From Thermoleptolyngbya sichuanensis A183 (lineage in GTDB: Bacteria; Cyanobacteriota; Cyanobacteriia; Elainellales; Elainellaceae), in assembly GCF_013177315.1 (NCBI RefSeq), contig NZ_CP053661.1, forward strand, positions 310,001 through 374,000: a DNA stretch of 64,000 nt. Direction: 5' to 3'. Made by a program: the position numbers and the translations under genes. Numbering within the stretch: the first letter of the stretch is position 1; each line of letters begins with the position of its first letter. Below, piece by piece: positions 36,275 through 45,270 of this stretch. A model generated the notes under the pieces. The model did no database searches. It was not told where the DNA came from and saw nothing but the letters and a program-made list of their open reading frames with translations.

Positions 36275-37075
36275 CTACACCAGAGAGGCTTGCCGCTCCG
36301 CCCGCACCACCTGCGTTTCGTAGCGTCCGTCCGGATACAGCGTGATTTCTCGAAACCCTGGCTGACGGGTCAAATCAATCGAAAATTCGTCGATATTTGG
36401 CGAAAACTGGACACAGGTAGACGGTGTGCCCAAATAGCGCACGCCCTGCCGCATCTGGTCAAATTCCTGGTGAATATGCCCAAACACCACCAGCTTTACC
36501 TGGGGATGCTGATCCAGCACCGCAAACAAATCCTCCCGATTTTGCAGCCCGATAGCATCCATCCAGGCGGAACCAACGGCCAGCGGGGGATGGTGCAGCG
36601 CCACGAGCGTCGGCAGATGGGCAAACTGGCGCAACTGAGTATCAAGCCAGCGCAGGCTATCGTCGGAGAGCCGCCCAGATACTTCGTTCCACTGGCTGGA
36701 ATTCAGCAAAATCAGGTTCCAGCCGCCTTGTTGCAGGCACTTTTGGGGCGAGGCGGGAAAGACCGAAAGCACCTGCTCCATCAGGGCGATCGCCTGATCG
36801 TGATTTCCGGGTAGCCACAGTGCCGGAACGCCCAGCGGCGAAATCAGACGCAGCAAAACTCGGTAGGATTCCTCAGTTTCATCTTGCGACAAGTCGCCTG
36901 TCAGCAGCAGCAAGTCGGGCCGGGGCTGGCGCTGGGCCACCGCCTGAAGCACGGTTTGGAGCGATCGCCCCGTTTGGCAGCCCTTCATCTCGCCCTGCTC
37001 GTCGGCAAACAGGTGCGTATCGGTCAGTTGAACAATCTTCAAGCCCGCAGAGGGCGAACCCGCAGAGGATGGCAT
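36275..37075 (-). CDS. cpdA: CpdA-like metallophosphoesterase (3',5'-cyclic AMP phosphodiesterase type)
   Basis: Calcineurin-like enzyme of 266 residues. Metal ligands: QLTDTHLF (Asp19, His21), LLLTGDLSQDE (Asp61), LPGNHD (Asn91, His92), LVALHHPP and FGHIHQEFDQ. The sequence around GTPSTCVQFSPNIDEFSID is typical of the CpdA branch, which hydrolyses cyclic nucleotides. True cAMP specificity is not shown by sequence alone. The length is normal. Confidence 0.88.
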   Translation of the reverse strand: MPSSAGSPSAGLKIVQLTDTHLFADEQGEMKGCQTGRSLQTVLQAVAQRQPRPDLLLLTGDLSQDETEESYRVLLRLISPLGVPALWLPGNHDQAIALMEQVLSVFPASPQKCLQQGGWNLILLNSSQWNEVSGRLSDDSLRWLDTQLRQFAHLPTLVALHHPPLAVGSAWMDAIGLQNREDLFAVLDQHPQVKLVVFGHIHQEFDQMRQGVRYLGTPSTCVQFSPNIDEFSIDLTRQPGFREITLYPDGRYETQVVRAERQASLV

Positions 37076-37245
37076 GGGAACCCGCCAGAAATCTTTCAGA
37101 TGAGAATTATCGCAACTTCCTCGGATGATATACTAGATCCTTGTGGGACGAAGAACCTGTTCGCAGGGAGCGATCGCCCCTGACAAGCCCTTCACAAGTC
37201 CCTCACACACAAGTCGGCTGTCAAGACTGTCAAGACAGCAAGCTC

Positions 37246-37316
<71 letters not shown>

Positions 37317-37545
37317 TAATTTTTATGTGAATACGATGCATCTGGAACGAAGTGCCAAGTGTCTATAGCGCAGGGTTGGATGTCACAGCGCCACAGGGAT
37401 ACCCCCTTTGCTCCTCTATGGGAACGCATCAAGGACTGAACCTATTACTTTAGACCTGCTAAAGCACGCGATTGATTTGCTACTTCATTACCTCAAGTTC
37501 GGTGAGTTGCCCATCCCAACAAATGCCCAATCAAGCGCTCAATTT

Positions 37546-38346
37546 TTATGCCTCTTGCAGCGATGTCTTCAGGCTGCGGCAAAAGGTTTCAACTGATTCC
37601 AAGGCCTGATGCGGTTCGCCCTCTGCCAAGCGTTTGACAAAGGCGCTGCCGACGATGACGGCATCTGCACCCCACTCCATAACTTGCCGCGCCTGACTCG
37701 GCTCTGAAATACCAAAGCCAACGCCGATGGGCTTATCTGTGACGCTGCGTAGCTCTAGCAGCAGATCTTGCACGCGATCGCCCACCTGCGATCGCATTCC
37801 CGTCACCCCCGTCACGCTGACCAGATAGATGAAGCCCTGGGCCTGTTGGGCGATCGCCTGGATGCGCTCTTTAGGACTGGTCGGCGCAACCAGCAGCGTC
37901 ACCTCAATGCCAATGTCTGCCGCAGGTTTCAGCACACTGTCCATCTCTTCTAGGGGCAAATCTGGCACCACCAGACCCCGCGCACCGGCCTCGTAGGCCC
38001 GTTTCAGGAAAGACTCAATACCCCGGTTCAAAATCGGGTTGTAGTAAGTGAAGAGAATAATCGGCGCTCGTAATGTCGGGCTGACGGTTTTGACCAGTTC
38101 CAGCACGTCTTCTAGCTTCACACCGCGCTGGAGCGCCCGCGAGGCAGCTGCTTGGATAACCGGGCCATCCGCCAGCGGATCGGAGTAGGGCACGCCGAGT
38201 TCGATCAGATCTGCACCGCTGCGATCCAGGGCTTGCAGCGCCTTGGCTGTGGTGTCCAAATCAGGATCGCCCGCTGTAATAAATGGAATGAGCGCACACT
38301 GAGCGCGATCGCGCAATGCCCCCATGCAATCTGAAACCGACTTCAT
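37546..38346 (-). CDS. trpA: Tryptophan synthase alpha subunit
   Basis: Cleaves indole-3-glycerol phosphate to indole within the alpha-beta complex. The 266-residue TIM barrel has PFITAGDPD, the catalytic Glu49 in [16 protein letters not shown] and Asp60. [21 protein letters not shown] and [15 protein letters not shown] follow. trpB is not in the window. The DUF3007 gene lies about 150 bp upstream on the same strand, separated by a 14-bp repeat array. Confidence 0.96.
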   Translation of the reverse strand: MKSVSDCMGALRDRAQCALIPFITAGDPDLDTTAKALQALDRSGADLIELGVPYSDPLADGPVIQAAASRALQRGVKLEDVLELVKTVSPTLRAPIILFTYYNPILNRGIESFLKRAYEAGARGLVVPDLPLEEMDSVLKPAADIGIEVTLLVAPTSPKERIQAIAQQAQGFIYLVSVTGVTGMRSQVGDRVQDLLLELRSVTDKPIGVGFGISEPSQARQVMEWGADAVIVGSAFVKRLAEGEPHQALESVETFCRSLKTSLQEA

Positions 38347-38388
38347 GCTGTGTCCTGTAGATTTATTTATAAGCCTGGGCCGTTGTCT

Positions 38389-38472
38389 AGAATTTGTTGC
38401 CCAGAGTTTGCTGCCCAGAGCTTATTACCCAGAGCTTGCTACCCAGAATTTTTCACCTAGAATTTATCACCT
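38389..38472. repeat. Tandem array, 14 bp x 6
   Basis: Six imperfect 14-bp units of the form AGARYTTDYYRCCY: AGAATTTGTTGCCC, AGAGTTTGCTGCCC, AGAGCTTATTACCC, AGAGCTTGCTACCC, AGAATTTTTCACCT and AGAATTTATCACCT. A partial AGAGCC follows. It lies 43 bp upstream of the trpA start, between trpA and the DUF3007 gene. Confidence 0.9.
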
Positions 38473-38498
38473 AGAGCCATGAGCGGCGATCGCCGCGC

Positions 38499-38846
38499 CT
38501 AAGGATCACCAGATACCTTACCATCCAGCGCTGCGTTTTCGTCAGCCGCCTTTTCCTGCTCTAGCTCTGCCTGAAGCGCCGCCAGTTCCTCCGGGGTCAT
38601 CGCATCCAGTCGCTTTTGCAGCACGGCATCTTCATAGTCCTTGAGCTGCTGGTTATAGGTCATGTTCTGGGTGACTGCGCGAAACAGATACGTCACCAGC
38701 CAGCCCAATAGCCCGATGGTCAGCACCGCCTGCGTCCAGATGCCCGCATCGAGGTCGGTTAATCCCAGGCGAGTCAACACGACATAGACGATGCCACCCG
38801 CCGCAAACACACCCACCCCAATCAAGATCACGTCAATTCGCCGCAT
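38499..38846 (-). CDS. DUF3007 family membrane protein
   Basis: Protein of 115 residues starting MRRIDVILIGVGVFAAGGIVYVVL, with two membrane helices (about 5-27 and 38-58) and then LFRAVTQNMTYNQQLKDYEDAVLQKRLDAMTPEELAALQAELEQEK, the signature of this cyanobacterial/plastid family. Its function is unknown. In several cyanobacteria, as I recall, it lies next to ndhL and trpA. trpA is next to it here, but no ndhL frame is visible upstream. Confidence 0.85.
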   Translation of the reverse strand: MRRIDVILIGVGVFAAGGIVYVVLTRLGLTDLDAGIWTQAVLTIGLLGWLVTYLFRAVTQNMTYNQQLKDYEDAVLQKRLDAMTPEELAALQAELEQEKAADENAALDGKVSGDP

Positions 38847-38927
38847 TCAGACCAGCGTTCCAGGCTTAGAGGTTTTTGAAAAAGCTAGAGGTAAACCGTC
38901 TAGATTATAGATATCCTAAAACGGTTT

Positions 38928-39016
38928 AGGACTTACGCACTTACGATAAGGTTTCTGGGTCTTGAAGGATTTCTCGCAAGTGCGCCCGCGAGAAATTCTC
39001 CAACTGTGTAAGCCCT
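38928..39016. mobile_element. Second MITE-like element (89 bp) with 8-bp target duplication
   Basis: The left end AGGACTTACGCACTT and the right end, read on the other strand, AGGGCTTACACAGTT, match at 12 of 15 positions. AACGGTTT flanks both sides directly (38920-38927 and 39017-39024). The centre forms a perfect 9-bp hairpin ATTTCTCGC/GCGAGAAAT with a 10-nt loop. No protein is encoded. AGGACTTACGCA-type ends are common in cyanobacterial insertion sequences. Confidence 0.82.
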
Positions 39017-39024
39017 AACGGTTT

Positions 39025-39087
39025 TTGAAACTGAAGACGGCTGCGCTGGAGAGAAATCATGGCCACGTCCGCTTCCAAAAAACATAA
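39025..39087. other. Short spacer between MITE and structured region
   Basis: No gene is recognised. A frame on the minus strand that enters the MITE (…LGLTQLENFSRAHLREILQDPETLS) is judged to be an artefact of the element. Confidence 0.4.
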
Positions 39088-39413
39088 AAAAAGAGGGAGC
39101 CGAGGGGCCCTGCTTTGATGCCGAAAAAGCTTTCGTGCAGGACAACCGACTCCCTGAGCATTCATTCACCTGTGATTTCAAGTTATCAACCAGGTTTGTC
39201 GCTGTCGTGAAAGGGGGATGAACTTTGCATGACAAACCTGGTTGCCTGACACAAGTCCCGAAAGCCCAGAAAATTCGTTGTCTTGGGATCGAAGCCCATA
39301 GCTCCTGAGTTGGAGCCGGAGGGCTTGGTCAGAGGAGCTTTTGGGCCAGCGTCCCCTACGAGAAATCAGGGGTTTCCAGAGATGTGTCAGGCAGTCAGAT
39401 GACAAACTCCAGA
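39088..39413 (-). ncRNA. Unidentified multi-stem RNA candidate with its own terminator
   Basis: Several helices lie in one 320-bp block. A 13-bp perfect inverted repeat: 39188-39200 with 39231-39243. A 10-bp perfect one: TGCCTGACAC 39243-39252 with GTGTCAGGCA 39384-39393, enclosing 131 nt. Inside it: AGCTCCT 39300-39306 with AGGAGCT 39333-39339, extended by GCCC 39294 and GGGC 39343. On the minus strand the block ends in a long stem (AGGGAG at 39150-39155 with CTCCCT at 39094-39099, plus an inner CCTGC/GCAGG) followed by seven T, a good intrinsic terminator. No protein family is recognised in any frame. The RNA class is unknown; the strand comes from the terminator. Confidence 0.55.
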
Positions 39414-39756
39414 GTCAGTCTACGTCTAAAGGCAGGCTCAAGGCTGAGTTGCATCTTTTCATAAGGTTGTGACAGCCTTGTCATTCGATTGACAAATTTC
39501 CCGATTAAATTATGAAGAGAATGATGCTTAATGACCTCACCCGGCAATCTAACCTGATGATCTAGAGCAGTTGCCTAATCATTGTCTACCAATAGCTGTC
39601 TAAACGTATCGCAGCATTCATATTTCAGCACTAGGGCAGTGTGTGTTGGGGGCGATTTTGTGGTCATGCCTCAGCGCCACTGCCTCAAACCAAAGACACT
39701 TTCCTGAATCTACAAAAATTTTGGGAACAATTGGATATAGCGAGGAATCTGACACC

Positions 39757-41007
39757 GTGACGACCTCTAGAAAGCCTGAGCGCAAATCTTCCATGAAACA
39801 GTCTTTGATCTATCTAGCTCTGACAATGGTGGGAGCTGGAGCGGTAGTAGCGGGCGATCGCCTCTTGGCCAATCAAGCGCTGGCTCCTATTGCTTCTACA
39901 CCAATGCCCGCAGAATCCGTGGTTAGCCAGGTGCAGGCTCCGGCGGCGGTTTCTGCGCCCTCCGCAGCGGCGGCGTTTGCCTCTGGTGGGTCAAACTTTA
40001 TTGCCAACGCAGCCGAGCGAGTTGGCCCGGCCGTGGTGCGGATTGACTCTTCACGAACCGTGACCCGGCGCGTTCCTGAGGCGTTTAACGATCCCTTCTT
40101 CCGACGCTTCTTTGGCGAAGAAGGGATGCCGCCATCGTCTCGCATACAGCAAGGCATTGGCTCTGGCGTAATCATCGACGCTAGCGGGCTGATTATCACC
40201 AATGCCCATGTGGTGGATGGGGCCGACCGGGTGACGGTGACCCTGAGCGACGGACGAACCTTTGAGGGACGGGTGCTAGGGGGCGATCGCGTCACCGATG
40301 TTGCCGTCATCAAGATTGAGGGCGATCGCCTGCCGACGGCAACACTGGGCAACTCCGACTTGCTGCGTCCGGGAGAGTGGGCGATCGCCATTGGCAACCC
40401 GCTGGGGCTGAATAGCACCGTCACCGCAGGCATCATCAGCGCCACAGGCCGCAGCAGCGCCCAAGTCGGCATTCCCGATCAGCGGGCCAGCTTTATTCAG
40501 ACCGACGCAGCCATCAACCCCGGCAACTCTGGCGGGCCCCTGCTCAACGAGCGCGGCGAGGTCATCGGCATTAACACCGCCATCCGCGCCAACGCCCAGG
40601 GCCTCGGCTTCGCGATCCCGATTAACACTGCCAAGCGCATTGCCGACCAGCTCATTGCTACGGGTCGGGTCGATCACCCCTATCTGGGTGTGCAAATGGT
40701 CAACTTGACCCCTGAACTGAAGCAAAACATCAACGACGACCCCAATAGCCCGATTCGGGTTCAGGAAGACCGGGGTGTGCTGGTGGTGCGCGTGCAAAAC
40801 AACTCCCCCGCTGCTCGTGCAGGGGTTCGCGCTGGCGATGTAATTACCAAAGTGGGTCAGCAGCCCGTCACCGCTTCGGAACAGGTGCAGCAGGTGGTCG
40901 AAAACAGCCGCATTGGTAGCCCGCTGCCGGTCGAAGTTCGCCGCAATGGGCAGACCATTAGCCTGAATATCACGCCAGAACCGCTGCCTAATCAAGCCAG
41001 GAACTAG
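39757..41007 (+). CDS. HtrA/Deg-family serine protease (HhoA-like)
   Basis: Periplasmic trypsin-like protease of 416 residues for envelope protein quality control. An N-terminal hydrophobic helix (about 15-32) acts as signal or anchor. The catalytic triad is His151 in TNAHVVDGA, Asp181 in TDVAVIKI and Ser258 in NPGNSGGPL. One PDZ domain covers about 300-410 (RAGVRAGDVITKVGQQPVTA). I start at the GTG at 39757, which has GAGGAA nine bases upstream; an in-frame ATG at 39793 (MKQSLIYLAL) is an alternative. Three Deg proteases (HhoA, HhoB, HtrA) occur in cyanobacteria, and the exact one is uncertain. Confidence 0.92.
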   Translation: MTTSRKPERKSSMKQSLIYLALTMVGAGAVVAGDRLLANQALAPIASTPMPAESVVSQVQAPAAVSAPSAAAAFASGGSNFIANAAERVGPAVVRIDSSRTVTRRVPEAFNDPFFRRFFGEEGMPPSSRIQQGIGSGVIIDASGLIITNAHVVDGADRVTVTLSDGRTFEGRVLGGDRVTDVAVIKIEGDRLPTATLGNSDLLRPGEWAIAIGNPLGLNSTVTAGIISATGRSSAQVGIPDQRASFIQTDAAINPGNSGGPLLNERGEVIGINTAIRANAQGLGFAIPINTAKRIADQLIATGRVDHPYLGVQMVNLTPELKQNINDDPNSPIRVQEDRGVLVVRVQNNSPAARAGVRAGDVITKVGQQPVTASEQVQQVVENSRIGSPLPVEVRRNGQTISLNITPEPLPNQARN

Positions 41008-41118
41008 GGAAGAGGAGTGAGGGGTTGAGGGGCGATCGCCCCGCCGCGAAGGCCGCTGGCTATTGGGGCATCCGACCAAGAGTCAGGCGAACCGTGCTAG
41101 AGTTTCGCTAACGTTTCG

Positions 41119-41448
41119 GTGCATTCCCGACTCCGGAACCGCACTCCTCAACCCTCCCCTCAACCTCCCCCCATCTCCTGCGAACATTTGAACAATGTGA
41201 CCCTTGAAACGCTCATTCCCAAGGCAAATTTTCCGGTCTTTCGCTGTGAAGAATGCATCCGGATCAACAGCCAGTGGGTGCATCTGCGAATTTGCCAGAC
41301 CTGTGGCAAGATGCTGTGCTGCGATTCGTCAAAACATCAGCACGCCCGCCGCCATTACGAAGAAACGGGGCATCCAGTCATGAGTTCGGCAGAATTGGGC
41401 GAAGGCTGGCTCTGGTGCTTTGTAGACGAAGCCGCAAAAGAGTATTGA
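41119..41448 (+). CDS. UBP-type zinc finger protein
   Basis: Protein of 109 residues carrying one UBP-type zinc finger: CEHL, CEECI, WVHLRICQTCGKMLCCDSSKHQHARRHYEETGHPV and GWLWCFVDE. In eukaryotes this domain binds ubiquitin C-termini. In bacteria, proteins made of it alone are common with unknown function. The first ligand pair CEHL lies at residues 21-24, so the frame must start before it; GTG at 41119 is the only start I see. A strong terminator follows at 41557. Confidence 0.87.
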   Translation: MHSRLRNRTPQPSPQPPPISCEHLNNVTLETLIPKANFPVFRCEECIRINSQWVHLRICQTCGKMLCCDSSKHQHARRHYEETGHPVMSSAELGEGWLWCFVDEAAKEY

Positions 41449-41556
41449 GTCTGCGCCCGCAGCCATCGCAACAGACGCACTGCGCCAGACTTGCGTCAGA
41501 TTTGCGCCAGACTTTTGAGCCGCGCTGAACCGAACCTTAACCCCAAACTCGACAAA

Positions 41557-41591
41557 CCCCGCTAGGCTGTAGAGGTGGCGGGGCTTTTTTG
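41557..41591 (+). terminator. Rho-independent terminator
   Basis: CCCCGC (41557-41562) pairs with GCGGGG (41578-41583), then a C and six T. It separates the UBP zinc-finger gene from the ABC1 kinase gene, which starts 34 bp further. Confidence 0.82.
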
Positions 41592-41624
41592 TAAACGCCA
41601 ACGGCAGTCCAGGGAAGTGTATCG

Positions 41625-43268
41625 ATGCTCTCTCAACTTGTCCAGACCAGTTCCCGTCAAGGCGAAATCGCTGAGGTTGTGCTGCGGCACGGGTGGGACT
41701 ATATGCGGCGGCTGCTGTCGGGCGGCAAGCTGGACGAGCCGAAGCTGCCCACGCCTGCGGTGCTGCGAAATATTCTGGTAGACCTGGGGCCGGTGTATGT
41801 CAAGCTGGGGCAACTGCTGAGTACGCGCCCTGACCTGTTGCCGCCAGACTATATCGAGGCGCTCAGCACGCTCCAGGCAAAGGTTCCGCCTGTAGAGTGG
41901 GCAGAAATTGAAGCTGTGATTCGAGAATCGGTTTCGCGCCCTGTGGAAGATGTCTTTCTGGCGATTAACCCGGAACCTGTGGCAGCGGGGTCGATTGCTC
42001 AAACCCATCGGGCCACGCTCAAGGACGGCCGCGAGGTGGCGCTGAAGGTGCAGCGGCCGGGGCTGCTGCCTGTAGTGGAGCAGGATATTGCCCTGATTCG
42101 GGCGATCGCCAGCCTAGTGGCCCAAACCGAATTTGGCAAGCTCTACGACGTGGTGACCCTGGCAGAAGAATTTTCCCAGGCGTTGCGGGCGGAACTGCGC
42201 TTTACCCAGGAGGCAACCTATACCGACCAACTCCGCAGCAATCTGGGCCGCAGCCGCTGGTTTGACCCGGCCCAACTGGTGGTGCCGCAGATTATCTGGG
42301 AGCATACGACAGACCAACTGCTGGTGATGGAGTGGCTGGACGGCAAGCCGCTGCTGCTGGCAGAGTTTGCCCCCGCAGAAGACGAGCGATCCGAGAAACG
42401 GGCGATCGCCAACCTGTTGCTCCGAGCCTTTTTCCAGCAGGTTTGTTTAGACGGTTTCTTCCATGCCGATCCACACCCCGGCAACCTGTTTTATCTCAGC
42501 GATGGGCGCGTGGCCCTGCTGGACTGTGGCATGGTAGGGCGGCTCGACCCCCGCACGCAGGACATCTTGCTGGAGCTAATCTTGGCCATTGTCAGCCTGG
42601 ATGCTCAGCGCTGCGCTCAGCTCACGCTGCAACTGGCGCCCTCGGAGGAACCCATTAACCTGACGCGGCTAGAAACAGACTATGAGCGGCTGCTGCGGCA
42701 GTATTACAGCCTCAACCTGGGGCAGATTAACTTCAGCCTGCTGTTTTATGAGGTGCTGCAAGCGGCACGAAAGAACAAGATTCGCGTGCCAGGAAACCTG
42801 GGGCTATGTGCAAAGGCGATCGCCAATCTAGAAGGCGTTGCCCGCACGCTCGACCCCGAATTCAACTTTTCAGAGCAAATTCGCCCGCTGATGACCGATT
42901 TGTTTCGCCGCAAGCTGGTGGGCGATGCGCCGCTGCCTGCCTTCTTGCGGACGCTGCTGGATGTGAAAAATCTGTCGCTGCAATCGCCCCGCCAAGTTGA
43001 ACTGCTGCTCGACCGCGTCACCTCTGAAACGCTGAACTGGAACCTGACCGTGCGCGAACTGGACACCTTGCGCCGCACCGTGGATTCTTCTGCCAATCGG
43101 CTCTCCTTCAGCATTGTGGTGGGAGCGCTAATCATGGGCGCGGCGATTATCACCGCAAACGCCCCCGTCAGCCGCGTGGTGTGGATCAGCGAGGCGCTGT
43201 TTGCCGCCGCCAGCATCCTGGGGCTATGGCTAATTATCAGCATCCTGCGATCGGGGCGGCTGCGCTAA
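41625..43268 (+). CDS. AarF/UbiB (ABC1) family atypical kinase
   Basis: Protein of 547 residues of the UbiB-like kinase family, which in bacteria and plastids affects quinone metabolism. The N-terminal KxGQ motif VKLGQLLSTRPDLLPPDYIEALSTLQ, then the Ala-rich nucleotide loop VAAGSIAQTHRATLKDGREVALKVQRPG, FHADPHPGNLFYL (catalytic and metal block) and LLDCGMVGRLD are present. Two C-terminal hydrophobic helices (FSIVVGALIMGAAIITANA and SEALFAAASILGLWLIISIL) suggest membrane anchoring. The exact client is unknown. Confidence 0.93.
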   Translation: MLSQLVQTSSRQGEIAEVVLRHGWDYMRRLLSGGKLDEPKLPTPAVLRNILVDLGPVYVKLGQLLSTRPDLLPPDYIEALSTLQAKVPPVEWAEIEAVIRESVSRPVEDVFLAINPEPVAAGSIAQTHRATLKDGREVALKVQRPGLLPVVEQDIALIRAIASLVAQTEFGKLYDVVTLAEEFSQALRAELRFTQEATYTDQLRSNLGRSRWFDPAQLVVPQIIWEHTTDQLLVMEWLDGKPLLLAEFAPAEDERSEKRAIANLLLRAFFQQVCLDGFFHADPHPGNLFYLSDGRVALLDCGMVGRLDPRTQDILLELILAIVSLDAQRCAQLTLQLAPSEEPINLTRLETDYERLLRQYYSLNLGQINFSLLFYEVLQAARKNKIRVPGNLGLCAKAIANLEGVARTLDPEFNFSEQIRPLMTDLFRRKLVGDAPLPAFLRTLLDVKNLSLQSPRQVELLLDRVTSETLNWNLTVRELDTLRRTVDSSANRLSFSIVVGALIMGAAIITANAPVSRVVWISEALFAAASILGLWLIISILRSGRLR

Positions 43269-43339
43269 ACTCAGTTCATTAGCTCATTAGCGGCCTCTAG
43301 CTCTAGCATGGCTTTGCATGGTTTTAGAGGGCGAGCACG

Positions 43340-43954
43340 ATGCAGATTGGTCAATACCTAACACTGGAGGAGTTTTGCACCTGCACGCAAACCTACCAGA
43401 AGTATGCGGATCAGATTGCCCCATACCCCGAAAACCTGGAAGAAACCATCCCAGCTTTAGAGGCGCTGTGCCAGCATATCCTTGACCCTGTGATTGCTCA
43501 CTTCGGCAGGGAGCGGTTTCAGTTGACCTATGGCTTTTGTTCAAAGGATCTGAAGCGGTTTCTGGCTCAGAAAGACCCAAAGACAGGGGTGAAGAATGGG
43601 CGGGTTGACCCAAGCCGGGATCAGCACATGGCACATGAGAAGAACCGAAATGGCAAGTATTACTGTTCACGCCTCGGTGCTGCCTGTGATTTTCGGATTG
43701 TGGGGTTGGAGAGCGGTGTTGATAGTCTGAGCGATAGCACGGATCGCCTTGTAGAGTGGATTCTAGAGCAGCGATTGCCGTTTGACTCGCTGTACTACTA
43801 TGGGGGCAATCGGCCCATTCACATTAGTTACGCTCCTCAGCCCAGGCAGAATATTTGGACATTTACAGATGGCGGGGTACCTACCAGGAAAGGACTTGAA
43901 AAAATTGGAATGCCTAGAAAAGACGCGGAAACCGATCAAAAGTTCGGCGTGTAG
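43340..43954 (+). CDS. M15-like protein, uncharacterised
   Basis: Protein of 204 residues. Three blocks recall M15-type carboxypeptidases: FQLTYGFCSKDLKRF, then SRDQHMAHEKNRNGKYYCSRLGAACDFRI and RPIHISYAP. In M15 enzymes the middle block is usually S-x-H-x3-G-x-A-x-D; here the nearest match is SRLGAACDF with no His at that place, so the metal site is altered or uses His in DQHMAHE. I recall similar proteins in phages and accessory loci but know no function. GC content falls toward its 3' end (a 60-base line near 43861 is about 42% GC), unlike the neighbouring kinase gene. Confidence 0.6.
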   Translation: MQIGQYLTLEEFCTCTQTYQKYADQIAPYPENLEETIPALEALCQHILDPVIAHFGRERFQLTYGFCSKDLKRFLAQKDPKTGVKNGRVDPSRDQHMAHEKNRNGKYYCSRLGAACDFRIVGLESGVDSLSDSTDRLVEWILEQRLPFDSLYYYGGNRPIHISYAPQPRQNIWTFTDGGVPTRKGLEKIGMPRKDAETDQKFGV

Positions 43955-44246
43955 TCGCTTTGATTGAACTTTTATATAGTACAATTGAATTGATTTCTTA
44001 AACGGACATTCGTTCTTTATTTCAAGAATGTGCGGTTTTAGGTGCAAACCGGGAATCTTAAAGGTTGCCGAATGCCCCAAACAACCTTCTAAACGACTAT
44101 TTTTCACCCTATCAGTCTTCATCAATTACCCACACGGGGGATGACGATTTGATAGAAAATTCTTAATTCAGCGGTTTTATTCTGATGTACGATGTTGGCG
44201 GTTGTAAGGCATAGGAAACCGAACTGGACTTGTACCTATTTCCGTC

Positions 44247-45200
44247 ATGAGAGAAGTTTCAAACAACTTAGGAAAATTTCTGCTAACCGCTGGCATTGCC
44301 CTCTCTCTGCTCGTCGTAGTAGAAGCCCATCAAAAAATGAGCGAAGCCCGCTCTCTCAATGCCTTAGCAACCCAGAACGCGATCCGCACTACGCCCGGTG
44401 CTGTGCCTGCCGACCGCTTCATGCCCCAGGTGACCGACCCTTCTACCCGTGACCTGGCTCCTGCGGACTCCACTCGGTCAATTTTTCCCAGACTGCGGCG
44501 ATCGCCCCAGCCCGCTTCCACCACCTCAACTCCCACGCTCAACCCCAACGCTACGGGAACGATCCAGCCCATCAGACCCAGCGCCAATCCCACAGCGATC
44601 AGCGTAGGCGAACCGGGCGCACAGGCTCAGAACATATCCTCCGTTGACGTTGCCCAGGTGGTCGCCCGCAACGAGTGGAGCAATGTTTCCTTCCCGCTAG
44701 AGCAGTTCCAGGCATACACCTCGCCCTTTGGCTATCGCCGCTCCATTGAAGGCTATAACTACAACGAGTTTCACTACGGTCTGGATATGGCCGCACCCCA
44801 GGGCAGCTACATCCGCACCTGGACAACGGGCGTAGTGGTAGAAGTCACGGACGACTCAAACTGCGGCACTTCGGTTGTGGTGGAGGCTGGGCGCTGGCTC
44901 AGCATCTACTGCCACATGGAAGGGCGAGTCGATCGCACAGGCGGTCGCCGCTCTATGCTCGATCGCGCAGGCGGCATCCAAATTTACGAGGGGCAGACGG
45001 TTTACGCCGGCCAGCGAGTGGGGCGTGTCGGCATGACGGGTCGCACCACTGGGCCCCATCTGCACTGGGGTTTGAAGTATGACAACAACTGGGTAGACCC
45101 GGCACTAGTGCTGCGAGCCATGTACAGCGGCCAGCAAACTGCCCAGGGGCTACCGCAAATGCCTACGCAAATTGCCCGCACGGAAGAAGCAGAAGAGTAG
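44247..45200 (+). CDS. M23-family peptidase (LytM-like)
   Basis: Protein of 317 residues. A single N-terminal membrane helix (residues about 8-27) is followed by a Thr/Pro-rich linker and then the M23 domain from about residue 155: FGYRRSIEGYNYNEFHYGLDMAAPQGSYIRTW, the His/Asp metal ligands in HYGLDMA, and TGPHLHWGLKYD at the end of the site. It is anchored to the inner membrane facing the peptidoglycan, probably cutting or activating cutting of cross-links. It is preceded by a 292-bp AT-rich spacer. Confidence 0.92.
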   Translation: MREVSNNLGKFLLTAGIALSLLVVVEAHQKMSEARSLNALATQNAIRTTPGAVPADRFMPQVTDPSTRDLAPADSTRSIFPRLRRSPQPASTTSTPTLNPNATGTIQPIRPSANPTAISVGEPGAQAQNISSVDVAQVVARNEWSNVSFPLEQFQAYTSPFGYRRSIEGYNYNEFHYGLDMAAPQGSYIRTWTTGVVVEVTDDSNCGTSVVVEAGRWLSIYCHMEGRVDRTGGRRSMLDRAGGIQIYEGQTVYAGQRVGRVGMTGRTTGPHLHWGLKYDNNWVDPALVLRAMYSGQQTAQGLPQMPTQIARTEEAEE

Positions 45201-45270
45201 ACAGCCGCTACAGTTTAAACTCTTCTGAAGCTCTTCTGAATTCTTCAATAGCGTAGGCTTCTTGCCCGCG

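Noticed and set aside
37408-37596. 62-codon plus-strand frame after tRNA-Cys
   Set aside because: Its 3' part is antisense to the end of trpA and its first part has no family resemblance.
38941-39235. Minus-strand frames of 74 and 100 residues across the MITE
   Set aside because: Most of each frame is the mobile element and the structured region; the amino-acid sequence resembles no family.
39178-39405. 75-residue minus-strand frame in the structured region
   Set aside because: Inverted repeats occupy most of it, so an RNA explanation is better than a protein.
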